From: Planctomycetota bacterium
Lineage (GTDB): Bacteria; Planctomycetota; Phycisphaerae; Phycisphaerales; UBA1924
NCBI GenBank assembly: GCA_963204725.1
Contig: CAUJHH010000060.1
Location: 1 to 64,000, forward strand
Length of the DNA: 64,000 nucleotides
Direction: 5' to 3'
The stretch's first letter is position 1; each line of letters begins with the position of its first letter. The notes below the pieces were generated by a model. It did not search any database. It saw only the letters and a program-made list of their open reading frames with translations, and had not been told where the DNA came from. A program made the position numbers and the translations under genes. This document shows positions 55,951 to 64,000 of this stretch, in pieces.

Positions 55951-56242
55951 GGGTCACTCCGTAGGGGTGGGGGGCGCGCAGAAAGTCCACGGCTCCCCCA
56001 TGGTCGGGAAGTGTACACAGGCCGGGTCGGGATGGGGGCCGCACCGGTCGTGGGGGTGCTTTCTGCGCCACGATGGGTGGGGGTTCTGACGATTCCTGTG
56101 GACCGGGTGGGGATTTCGTTGGGTCGGACGGGATGTGGGATACTTCCCGGACCTATCCTCCTCGTTACGTCGGAGGGGGTGCGGGAGCCCGTTCTTGGGC
56201 CATTGCTGTCCTTTGTCGCCGATTCGGCAGGGAGCTGGACGG

Positions 56243-58213
56243 ATGTCGTTTGAAGCCGCAGTACACGCGCAAGCCATTGAGATCGGAAAGCTGTCCCTGG
56301 AGATGACCGCCGCCGCAGGCAGCGGGCATCCCACGACCGCGCTCTCACTCGCGCAGATCACCACCGTTCTGATGTTCCACACCATGCGGTGGAGCCCCGA
56401 ATTCCCCGACTACCCGACGAGCGATCGTCTGGTGCTCAGCGAAGGGCATGCCGTTCCGATCGTCTACGCCGCGGCGTGCGAACTCGGCGTCATGGTCGGA
56501 AAGGACCCGGACAATCGACGCGCCCTCACGCGTGAGGATGCCAAGACCCTCCGTGCGTGGAAGTCGGTGCTCGACGGCCACCCCAACCCGATGGAGGGCT
56601 TCCCCTTCTTCGACGCGGCGACCGGCTCGCTCGGCCAGGGGCTGAGCGTCGCGGCGGGCCTCGGCGAGGCCGCTCGCCTGGACAAGATCGACCGGCGCAT
56701 TTATTGCATCATCGGCGATGGCGAGTCCCGCGAGGGCCAGATCACCGAAGCCCTCGACTACATCATCGATCGCAAGCTCACGAACGTCCTCCCGATCTTC
56801 AACTGCAACGGATACGGACAGGCCGACCGCGTCTCGATCCAGCAGTCCGCGGAGCGCATGGCCGCCAAGCTCGAGGCGTTCGGCTACATCGTCAAGACGA
56901 TCGATGGGCACAGCCCGTCGCAGATCAAGGCCGCGTTCGACGCCTTCGTCGAGAACTCCACCGACTCCAACGGACAGCCCATGGCCCTGGTCGCCAAGAC
57001 CGTCAAGGGATGGGGCTCGCCGACAGTGCAGGGTGGCGGCTGGCATGGCAAGACCGCCTCCGGCGACTCGCTCCGTCGCGCCCTGGCCGACCTCGATGAG
57101 CGCCGCGTCGAGCTCACCAGCTCGCTCGTCGCCAGCGACGCCTTCGAGATCCAGCCCCCCCAGGAAGCCCCGGACAGCGATCCCAAACAGGGCGAGCTCC
57201 CCACGATGGGAGAGGCCATGAAGAGCATGGACATGGAGTCCCTGCTCCACACCGGCAAGCTCGCGACCCGCCGTGCGTACGGCATCGCGCTGCGTGCGCT
57301 CGGCAACGTCAACGATCGCGTCGTGGTCCTCGATTGCGACGTCTCAAACTCGACCTTCGCCGACGCCTTCGCCAAGACCAACGCCCTCTCCGATCGCTTC
57401 TTGGAGTGCAAGATCGCCGAACAGAACATGTTCAGCGTCGCCGCGGGCCTCTCCGCCGCCGGCAAGATCCCCTTCTGCTCCACCTTCGCGAAGTTCGTGA
57501 CGCGCGGCTACGACCAGATCGAGATGGCCATCAACTCCGGCGCAAACATCAAGATCGTCGGCTCCCACGCCGGCATCACGCTCGCCTCCGACGGGCCCAG
57601 CCAGATGTCGCTCCCCGACGTCGCCTGGTTCCGCGCGTTCTCCAGCATGCGCGACCACCGCGACAACCCCGGCTGCTACGTGCTCCAGCCCGCCGACGCG
57701 TTCGCGGCCTACGCCCTCACCGGCGTCATGGCCGAGTACGAGGGCGCGTGCTACATGCGGACCCTGCGCGCCGACACCGAGTTCCTCTACTCCGACAAGC
57801 AGGTCTTCAACCTGGGCGGGTTCGAGGTGCTGCAGGAGGGCCGCGACGTCGTCCTCTGTGCCGCGGGCTACATGGTCCACGAGGCCAACAAGGCGATCGA
57901 GCTCCTGGATAAGGCCGGCGTCTCCGCGACGCTCGTCGATCTCTACTCGCTCCCCTTCGACTCCGACAAGCTCCTCGACATCATCAACGAGAACGGCGGC
58001 TACGTCATCTCCCTCGAGGACAACTACGGCGGCGGCATCGGCTCTGCCATCGCAGAGGTCCTCGCCGAGTCCGGCGACGGCTTCACCCTCCACCAGATGT
58101 ACGTCAAGCGGATCCCCAAGAGCGCACGCACGCCCGAAGAGATGCTCCAGATGTGCGGGCTCTCCGCGCAGGACATCGTGAAGGCGGCTCTCAAGCTCTT
58201 GCAGGTCGCCTAA
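56243..58213 (+). CDS. tkt: transketolase
   Basis: 656 residues. ATG 56243 has GGGAG upstream. Thiamine-diphosphate enzyme of the pentose phosphate pathway. The N-terminal Pyr/PP core has GHPTTALSLAQI, LSEGHAVPIVYAA and a GDGESREGQITEAL motif (GDG...), then NVLPIFNCNGYG. The middle domain includes LECKIAEQNMFSVAAGLS with the catalytic Glu. The C-terminal domain is complete (SLEDNYGGGIGSAIAEVL). In front lie 292 bp with no gene. The glycosyltransferase gene follows 31 bp after the stop. Confidence 0.95.
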   Translation: MSFEAAVHAQAIEIGKLSLEMTAAAGSGHPTTALSLAQITTVLMFHTMRWSPEFPDYPTSDRLVLSEGHAVPIVYAAACELGVMVGKDPDNRRALTREDAKTLRAWKSVLDGHPNPMEGFPFFDAATGSLGQGLSVAAGLGEAARLDKIDRRIYCIIGDGESREGQITEALDYIIDRKLTNVLPIFNCNGYGQADRVSIQQSAERMAAKLEAFGYIVKTIDGHSPSQIKAAFDAFVENSTDSNGQPMALVAKTVKGWGSPTVQGGGWHGKTASGDSLRRALADLDERRVELTSSLVASDAFEIQPPQEAPDSDPKQGELPTMGEAMKSMDMESLLHTGKLATRRAYGIALRALGNVNDRVVVLDCDVSNSTFADAFAKTNALSDRFLECKIAEQNMFSVAAGLSAAGKIPFCSTFAKFVTRGYDQIEMAINSGANIKIVGSHAGITLASDGPSQMSLPDVAWFRAFSSMRDHRDNPGCYVLQPADAFAAYALTGVMAEYEGACYMRTLRADTEFLYSDKQVFNLGGFEVLQEGRDVVLCAAGYMVHEANKAIELLDKAGVSATLVDLYSLPFDSDKLLDIINENGGYVISLEDNYGGGIGSAIAEVLAESGDGFTLHQMYVKRIPKSARTPEEMLQMCGLSAQDIVKAALKLLQVA

Positions 58214-58244
58214 GCGTTCGCGATCACTCGGGACGAAACCACCG

Positions 58245-59426
58245 ATGCGCATCGTGCATTGCATGCGCTACGTCCGGCTTGAGCAGGGCGGCGTCGTCCG
58301 CGCCGTGCTCGACATGTGCGGCGCACTCGCCGCTTCGGGCCACGACGTTCGCATGCTCTGCATCGACGACACCGACGTGCCCGAGCCGTGGAAAGCCGGC
58401 GGCCGAGGCCTCCCCTCGGTCCATCGCATCCCGCGCCCAGTGCTCCCCGCCACGGGATACCTCCCCTGGCAACTCGCGCGCGTCTTCGAGCCCATCAAGG
58501 ACGCGGACGTCGTCCACCTGCACTCGGCGTGGCAGATCTCGAATATCCAGATCGGTCGCTTCTGCCGCGCCCGCTCGATCCCGTATGTCATCAGTGTCCA
58601 CGGCATGCTCGACGACTGGTGCATGTCGCAGCGGGGCCTGAAGAAGCGCCTCTTCATGGCGTGCGGGCAGCGCCGGCTGCTGGAGCGCGCCGCGTTCGTC
58701 CACTGCACGGCGCAGGCCGAGCGAGACCAGAGCCGCAAGTGGTATCCCGGCGGACGCGGCCGAGTGATCCCGCTGGTCGTCGATCTCTCCCCATTCCGCG
58801 AGATGCCCGGCCCCGCGCTCGCGCAGAACGCGTTCCCCCCGCTCCGCGAGGATCGCGCGAAGATCCTCTTCATCAGCCGCCTGCACTACAAGAAGGGTGT
58901 CGAGCACCTCATCCGGAGCGCTGACATCCTGCGTAATCGAGGAGTTGAGGCCTCTGTCGTGATCGCGGGGAGCGGCGACGCCTCCTACGAGCGCCGGCTG
59001 CGCGCTTTGGTCGACGAGCTCGGTCTCTCCGACCGCGTCTCGTTCCTGGGAATGGTCGCCGGCCCCACCAAGATCTCGCTCTATCAGGCGTCGGATCTGG
59101 TGGTCCTCCCGACCAGCCAGGAGAACTTCGGGTTCGTCGTCTTTGAGGCCCTCGCCTCGGGCACGCCCCTGATCACCACGCCCGGCGTGGACACGTGGCC
59201 AGAGGTCGAGGCCTCGGGTGGCGGGCTGATCGTCGCGCAGGATCCGGCAAAGATTGCCGATGCGATCGGTTTGCTGCTGGCCGACACTGGCCGCAGGTCC
59301 CTGATGGGCGAATCCGGCCGGGCGTGGGCGCTGCGCGAACTGGACCCCGCGCTCGTCGTACAGCGATTCGTCGAGATGTACGCCGACGCGATGAAGGGGC
59401 CCGGGGCCTCCGGGACGCCCGGCTGA
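58245..59426 (+). CDS. family 4-type glycosyltransferase
   Basis: 393 residues with a GT-B fold. The N-terminal half carries MRYVRLEQGGVVRAVLDMCG and VHLHSAWQISNIQIGRF. The nucleotide-sugar-binding half reads ILFISRLHYKKGVEHLI, VIAGSGDASYERRL, then DLVVLPTSQENFGFVVFEAL with the E-x7-E motif. It probably adds a hexose in polysaccharide assembly, first of four envelope-sugar genes on this strand. Donor and acceptor are not predictable. Confidence 0.9.
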   Translation: MRIVHCMRYVRLEQGGVVRAVLDMCGALAASGHDVRMLCIDDTDVPEPWKAGGRGLPSVHRIPRPVLPATGYLPWQLARVFEPIKDADVVHLHSAWQISNIQIGRFCRARSIPYVISVHGMLDDWCMSQRGLKKRLFMACGQRRLLERAAFVHCTAQAERDQSRKWYPGGRGRVIPLVVDLSPFREMPGPALAQNAFPPLREDRAKILFISRLHYKKGVEHLIRSADILRNRGVEASVVIAGSGDASYERRLRALVDELGLSDRVSFLGMVAGPTKISLYQASDLVVLPTSQENFGFVVFEALASGTPLITTPGVDTWPEVEASGGGLIVAQDPAKIADAIGLLLADTGRRSLMGESGRAWALRELDPALVVQRFVEMYADAMKGPGASGTPG

Positions 59427-59680
59427 GATCCCCGAGGATCAGTTTTTCGGACCACGCGCTGGTTCCATAGCCGGATCTGGTCGATTTGATCGGCGAGAGA
59501 CGACGATCCGCGCCGGGCATGGGCTCGGGCGCTTCGGAATAGAGTTCGCCCCGCTCGGCCCCATGGGAATGGGCCGGGCCCCGTGACGATGGAGCCAGGC
59601 AGCGTGTCCGACCATGCGAGAGATCAAGGCCGCTCAGTCCGTCCGGCGGCGTTTCGCGCCCGGGCGGGGCGGTGGTGCGC

Positions 59681-60589
59681 ATGAACCTGCCGCGGTTTCT
59701 CATCATCGGCGCCATGAAGGCGGGCACGACGACGCTCTATCGCGACCTGCTCCCCAATCCCGCGGTCTTCATGCCCCAGGACAAGGAGCCCAACAACCTC
59801 ACGTCCGATGCCGTGCTGACCGACGAGGGCCTCCGGACCTACGCCGAGCTCTTCCGCCCGATGCTTCCCGACCAGATCGGCGGCGAGGCCTCCACCGGCT
59901 ACACCAAGATCCCCGACTTCACCGGTGTCCCCGAGCGCGCCATGCGCGTCCTCGGCAAGGACCTGAAGCTGATCTACCTCGTGCGTGAGCCCGTCTCGCG
60001 CGCGATCAGCCACCACTCCCACGCGCTGACCTTTGACACCAGCGAACCGGACGTGAACAAGGACGTCCGCTCCCGCACCAAGTTCCTTGATTACAGCCGC
60101 TATGCGCAGCAGGCCGAGGCGTGGCTGCGCGTCTACCCGGTCGAGAACCTGATGCTGCTCCGCTTCGAGTCGTTCGTGAAAGACCGCAAGGCGACCGTCG
60201 AACGCGTCAGCCGCTTCATCGGCGTCGAGCCGCGCACGGACCTTGTCAAGGAAGACGTGACGTACAACAAAGGGACCGAGCGAGTCCGGAACGCGGGCCC
60301 GCTCGCCGCCTTCACGCGCTCGGGGATCTATCGGCGGACGATCCGCCCGCTGCTCTCGCCCGAGGTGCGGACACGCGTGCGCCGGCTGGTGATGCCCAGG
60401 CCCGCGATCAAGCAGATCCCACCCACGCGCGAGACGATCGAGTGGATGCTCGAGCAACTCGCTCCCGACACGCGTCGATTCGAGTCCATGATCGGCTCCG
60501 CCATCCCCGAGTGGGATCCCGCGCGAGTCCTCGCGAAATACAGCGGCGACAAGCGCGCGACCGCCACATCATCCGGGGAGGGTGGCTGA
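59681..60589 (+). CDS. sulfotransferase
   Basis: 302 residues from ATG 59681 (two GTG codons at 59672 and 59675 are alternatives). 5'-PSB motif: FLIIGAMKAGTTTLYRDL. 3'-PB motif: LKLIYLVREPVSRAISHHSH. These bind PAPS. Heparan-sulfate N-sulfotransferase-like wording (KEPNNLTSD, GGEASTGYTKIPD, LLRFESFVKD) suggests a sugar acceptor. It ends 2 bp before the next gene, so coupling is likely. With its neighbours it points to a sulfated surface polysaccharide. Confidence 0.9.
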   Translation: MNLPRFLIIGAMKAGTTTLYRDLLPNPAVFMPQDKEPNNLTSDAVLTDEGLRTYAELFRPMLPDQIGGEASTGYTKIPDFTGVPERAMRVLGKDLKLIYLVREPVSRAISHHSHALTFDTSEPDVNKDVRSRTKFLDYSRYAQQAEAWLRVYPVENLMLLRFESFVKDRKATVERVSRFIGVEPRTDLVKEDVTYNKGTERVRNAGPLAAFTRSGIYRRTIRPLLSPEVRTRVRRLVMPRPAIKQIPPTRETIEWMLEQLAPDTRRFESMIGSAIPEWDPARVLAKYSGDKRATATSSGEGG

Positions 60590-60591
60590 CC

Positions 60592-61998
60592 ATGCAGTTC
60601 GCTGTCGCGTGCTATCTGCTGCTCCTGGCGCTCATCGTGCTCATCGTGATGATGCGCGACCATCTCCGCGGCCAGGTCGAACTCCTCTCGATCCGGAACT
60701 TCGCGCTGCTCGGGTTCATCGTCTTCCAGTTGACCTCCGGCGCGATCGTGCTCTATCGCGACTACGACCCCAAGTACCCGCTCTACGACCCCGCAGGTAC
60801 AGGCGTGATCTACGCGATCCAGAGCACCCTGTTTCTGATCGTGCTCTTCGTCTTCTACCGCTGGGGCTTCGGTGTCAGGAAGATCGCGTGGGCCCTGCCC
60901 ACGACCCGCGTCGTCCCGAGCGAGGCCTTCATGCTCCTCTGCGCCGTCACGCTCACCGGGCTGGCGCTCATGCTGCGCGTCTTCGTCGCCGTCCCGCTCG
61001 TCGCCTCCCTGGCCGACTACCTCGGCACCGCATTCGCCGCCATCGCCTGCGGCCTCGCGGGGTGGACGTGGGCCAAGCGGTTCCTGAACCCCGCCGCCGC
61101 GCTCTACGCCATGATGATCTTCATGGGAAGCTCCGCCGCAGTGGTCATCGGCTCCTTCGGCCGACGCGGTCTCGTGGCCGTGGGCGCGGGCCTCCTGTGG
61201 GGCATGTACTACTCGCGCTGGCGCTACTCCGATCCGAAGCGGGTCATCGCCCAGATCGCGATCGCGGGCGCGGTGCCGCTGATCGCCCTCTCGCTCTACA
61301 CCTCCGCCCGCTCGTCGAGCGAGCACGATCGAAGCGCAATAGACCACGTCCGAGCGATGGTCACCCAGGGCGACCTGAAGACCGGCTTCATGCTGCTGCT
61401 CGACGGACAGGGAACCGCCGGCGTCAGCATGTGGCTCATGGAGCACTGCCCCACCGACTTCCCGTATCGCTGGATGCACACACCCCTCTACACCGTCTAC
61501 TTCCCCATCCCCCGCTCGCTCTGGTCCGGCAAGCCCGATCCGCTCAGCGGACGCATCGCCGAGATGGCCAATCGCTCCGGCGTCAACCGCAAGGTGCTCA
61601 CCATCGGCCCGGGGATCATCGGACACGCCGCCGCGGAGGGTGGCTGGATCGCGCTCGTGGTCTACGCGATGCTCGCGGGGCTCTGCCTGCGCCTGTATGA
61701 CGAGATCGTGCGCAAGTGTCCGACCTCACCGTTCGTCGTGCTGCCGATCGGCGCATCGCTCGGCCAGGTCATCGGCTTGGCGCGAGGCGAGACCGCCGCG
61801 TTCGCGTTCACCTACGCCTTTGCCTCGTTCGGTTCGTATCTGTCGCTGCTCTTTGTCGCGAAGATCGTCGAGCGCACGGGGCTGGCAGGCACGGCAAACT
61901 CGGGCATGACCGACGAAGAACTCGACGCAGAATGGCACGAGCAGGATCCGCACCATGACCCCGCATCGGACTATGACGGGCACCGCCGGGTGGGCTGA
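60592..61998 (+). CDS. multi-pass membrane protein, polysaccharide polymerase (Wzy-like)
   Basis: 468 residues, ATG 60592 two bases after the sulfotransferase stop with GGGGAGG upstream. Ten or more helices, for example VACYLLLLALIVLIVMM, FALLGFIVFQLTSGAIVLY and GGWIALVVYAMLAGLCLRLY. A long extracytoplasmic loop holds RWMHTPLYTVYFPIPRSLW, as in O-antigen polymerases. Sequence conservation in this family is poor, so the call rests on topology and on position between a sulfotransferase and a flippase. Confidence 0.7.
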   Translation: MQFAVACYLLLLALIVLIVMMRDHLRGQVELLSIRNFALLGFIVFQLTSGAIVLYRDYDPKYPLYDPAGTGVIYAIQSTLFLIVLFVFYRWGFGVRKIAWALPTTRVVPSEAFMLLCAVTLTGLALMLRVFVAVPLVASLADYLGTAFAAIACGLAGWTWAKRFLNPAAALYAMMIFMGSSAAVVIGSFGRRGLVAVGAGLLWGMYYSRWRYSDPKRVIAQIAIAGAVPLIALSLYTSARSSSEHDRSAIDHVRAMVTQGDLKTGFMLLLDGQGTAGVSMWLMEHCPTDFPYRWMHTPLYTVYFPIPRSLWSGKPDPLSGRIAEMANRSGVNRKVLTIGPGIIGHAAAEGGWIALVVYAMLAGLCLRLYDEIVRKCPTSPFVVLPIGASLGQVIGLARGETAAFAFTYAFASFGSYLSLLFVAKIVERTGLAGTANSGMTDEELDAEWHEQDPHHDPASDYDGHRRVG

Positions 61999-62015
61999 AC
62001 GATCGGAGATGTAGC

Positions 62016-63689
62016 GTGGCGTCGGAAGCAAAGCGCGGTCTGGTCCGCATCGCGACAAACTACACGCGCCTCTTCCTCAACGTGTCGATGGGGCTGGCCA
62101 GCGTCCCCATCCTGCTCAGCGAGACCGGCAAGGAGGGCTGGGGCCTCATCGCCATGCTCGGCGCCACCACAGGCGTCGCCGCGCTCACCGAAGAGACCAT
62201 TCGCCGCTCGATGGTCAGCGAGCTCGGTCGCGCCCTGCACAACGAGGATCGGGGCGAGTTCACGCGGGTCTACAACGCCGCCACCATCGTCGCGCTCGGC
62301 ATGGCCGGGTTCACGCTCATGGTCTTCGGGCTGATCTACCTGCTGCTGCCGATGTTCAACATCGAGAGCCCCGCGCTCTTCCGCGCCGCCCAGTGGATCG
62401 TCATGTTCAAGGCCTGCGAGAGCTTCTCGGATGTCGTCCTCTCGCCGGCGTTCAACACCTATCTTGCCAGCGAGCGGATGCTCGCGTTCAACTTCTGGGT
62501 CACGGCCCAGCGCGTGGCACGGTTCATGTCCGCCGTCTGGCTCCTGGTCATGGTGCCGGACTCCGCCAGCGTCGAGAGCGTCATCAAGACCTACGCCGTC
62601 GTCGGCGCGATCCTCTATATCGGCGTCGGTGTCGCGGCGTCGCTCGTGATGATGCTTTTCGTCGAGCGGCGCACCCTCCCGCGCCCATGGCTCGCCCGCT
62701 TCCACGCCATGAAGGGGCTGGCCGGCGTCGGACGCTGGAACATGCTGATGACCCTGTCGCAGAACCTGCACCTGCGCGCCGACCAGATCGTCACCAACCT
62801 CTACTTCGGCCTCACCTTCAACGGCGTCTTCGGCTGGGCGATGCAGCTCACCAGCTACGTCCGCATGCTCACCATGGGCATGACCGACGGCCTCGACGCC
62901 GTGACCACGCGCGTCGCGGCACACAAGGGCGCGAGCTCGGTCCTCGACCTCATGCGCCACTCCACCCGCCTGCACGCGTTCGTCGCCCTCCCCACTGGCA
63001 TCGGCATGCTCATCCTCGCCGAGCCCGTCCTCCGCGTCTGGCTCGGCGCTCGCGCCGAGGATCCCGAGATCATGATCCCCCTGGCCGTCCCGGTCATGCA
63101 GGTCATCGTGCTCGGCACCACGGCACGCGCGGTCAGCGACGGCTGGATCAGAATCCTCTACGGCGCGGGATACATCCGCCAGTACGCCAAGCCCTTCGCC
63201 TTTCTCAGCGTCTTCAACCCCATCATCGCCGTCGCCCTCTCCGCCACGATGCCCGAGGGCGTCGCCTATCTCGGACCGCCCATCGCGTTCGCCGTTGTCA
63301 CCCTCGCGCTCAGCGGCGTGCTCATCCCCATCGTCGGCGCACGCTGCCTCGGCGTTCGCCCCGAAGACATCGTCTCCCCGGCCATCAGACCGACCATCAT
63401 CGCCGTCGGATGCAGCCCGATCCTCTTCGGCGCGGTCGCCACATTCCACCACTGGAATCTGCTCAAGCTCGCCGCGTCGTGCGCCGCCTACGGCACGTGC
63501 GTGCTCCTGCTCAGCGTTCGCTTCGTCATGACCCCCGCTGAGCGGAAACGATTCGGCGGCGCGATCGTTCGACGCGTCCGGCGCAAACCCGCCCGAACGC
63601 ACGCTCCGGCGGAGCCCGCTCGCGCCGGTCACTCTCCCGGGGATCCGCCCGAGTTGGAGACCACAAGCTCGATCTCGACCGCGGAGTGA
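62016..63689 (+). CDS. polysaccharide flippase (Wzx/MOP superfamily)
   Basis: 557 residues from GTG 62016, 17 bp after the polymerase-like gene. Twelve to fourteen helices (for example LNVSMGLASVPILLSETGKE, IVALGMAGFTLMVFGLIYLL, LILAEPVLRVWLGARA) match lipid-linked oligosaccharide flippases. The last 45 residues are a basic, Pro/Ala-rich tail that overlaps the convergent gene at 63629 by 61 bp. It would move the repeat unit across the inner membrane. Confidence 0.85.
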   Translation: MASEAKRGLVRIATNYTRLFLNVSMGLASVPILLSETGKEGWGLIAMLGATTGVAALTEETIRRSMVSELGRALHNEDRGEFTRVYNAATIVALGMAGFTLMVFGLIYLLLPMFNIESPALFRAAQWIVMFKACESFSDVVLSPAFNTYLASERMLAFNFWVTAQRVARFMSAVWLLVMVPDSASVESVIKTYAVVGAILYIGVGVAASLVMMLFVERRTLPRPWLARFHAMKGLAGVGRWNMLMTLSQNLHLRADQIVTNLYFGLTFNGVFGWAMQLTSYVRMLTMGMTDGLDAVTTRVAAHKGASSVLDLMRHSTRLHAFVALPTGIGMLILAEPVLRVWLGARAEDPEIMIPLAVPVMQVIVLGTTARAVSDGWIRILYGAGYIRQYAKPFAFLSVFNPIIAVALSATMPEGVAYLGPPIAFAVVTLALSGVLIPIVGARCLGVRPEDIVSPAIRPTIIAVGCSPILFGAVATFHHWNLLKLAASCAAYGTCVLLLSVRFVMTPAERKRFGGAIVRRVRRKPARTHAPAEPARAGHSPGDPPELETTSSISTAE

Positions 63690-64000
63690 TCCGACCCAGG
63701 GCATGGGATCGTGCGCCAGGATCGCACGCCGAACTCGCCGGAAACCACCGCGTCATCGATCGCGATTTTCAGCGGCCACGGCAGGCGCGCCGGATACGTC
63801 CCCACCGGCTTCCACACCGGCTTCGCCCGCGCCAGCCCCGCTCGGACAAGCCGCGCCGTGCGGGCGCTCGTCGGCGTGGCGTTCAGATCACCGACCACCA
63901 TCACCGGCAGCCCCGCATCGGCCATCTCCGTTGCCATCCGCGCCGCGTCGGCGATCGTCCGATTGCCGACCTGCCAGCGATCCCTTGCCCACGGCGACGC
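63629..64000 (-). CDS. endonuclease/exonuclease/phosphatase-family protein (5' end beyond window)
   Basis: The C-terminal 123 residues are present and the frame is open to the right edge. Diagnostic EEP motifs: VMVVGDLNATPTSART (GDxN, metal and phosphate binding) and IPCPGSDHSAVEIELVV (SDH, catalytic His). Proteins of this fold cut phosphodiesters or remove phosphates; the substrate is undetermined. A Met at 63937 is internal to the conserved fold, not the start. Confidence 0.85.
   Translation of the reverse strand, partial: ASPWARDRWQVGNRTIADAARMATEMADAGLPVMVVGDLNATPTSARTARLVRAGLARAKPVWKPVGTYPARLPWPLKIAIDDAVVSGEFGVRSWRTIPCPGSDHSAVEIELVVSNSGGSPGE

Noticed and set aside
54811-56242. Origin of replication beside dnaN
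   Set aside because: dnaA, recF and gyrB are absent and the 292-bp gap has no cluster of DnaA boxes.

Overview
The window is a GC-rich bacterial chromosome segment, most likely from a planctomycete of the Phycisphaerae type. Four lines of evidence point there: secreted proteins ending in a P-A-P-G stretch, a hydrophobic segment and RRRR (a PEP-CTERM-like sorting tail); a 773-residue FG-GAP/dockerin-like secreted protein; an unusually long SecE; and an EF-Tu with a non-canonical switch I (KTVT in place of RGIT). No database search was possible, so the lineage is an inference from protein features.

Layout. 1-5800: an accessory region with a family of hairpin-forming repeats, including a ~320-bp block present twice. 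It also holds an RHS C-terminal fragment with a variable tail, followed by an overlapping lipoprotein gene (a toxin/immunity-like pair), an IS3-type orfA remnant, a HAF-repeat secreted protein and a RidA-family lipoprotein. 5800-9000: a soluble histidine kinase, a Nudix hydrolase and parB, with three perfect parS sites (TGTTTCACGTGAAACA), two of them inside the neighbouring genes. 9190-12720: a large MmeI-like restriction-methyltransferase. 13300-20140: ferredoxin, a PAS-rich hybrid kinase, a 43-residue ORF, a zinc-ribbon protein, an aldo/keto reductase, a cupin and a transglutaminase-like protein. 20190-22510: a second polymorphic toxin (signal peptide, RHS tail, HINT protease, small toxin) with its likely immunity gene, then a stranded 3' fragment of pyrB. 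22511-27565: an AsmA-like giant protein.

28900-32550 is the translation block, read on the minus strand: tRNA-Thr, tuf, rpmG, tRNA-Trp, secE, nusG, then a terminator. It is not followed by rplK. 32770-37550 holds three secreted proteins; two are paralogous PEP-CTERM-like proteins whose Cys and FQxxVWE motifs suggest a thioester-type domain. 37855-41838 is dnaE, followed by a Fic protein behind an AT-rich leader. 43200-50200 is housekeeping: ubiX, a lipoprotein, a HEAT-like protein, pyrB, gmk, a membrane protein and bamA. 50500-54630 holds small accessory genes: an AlkD-like protein, a PhnB-like VOC protein, a lipoprotein, an ArsR plus SRPBCC pair next to a dead aldo/keto reductase fragment, and a DUF5076-like protein. 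54811-58213 carries dnaN and transketolase. 58245-63689 is an exopolysaccharide cluster (glycosyltransferase, sulfotransferase, polymerase-like protein, flippase), and an endonuclease/exonuclease/phosphatase gene runs off the right edge.

The least ordinary material is the two RHS-derived toxin modules and the repeats and gene fragments around them, the parS cluster with AT-rich palindromic patches inside coding sequence, and the pyrB 3' fragment about 23 kb from the intact gene. No dnaA, rRNA, CRISPR array or complete insertion sequence is visible.
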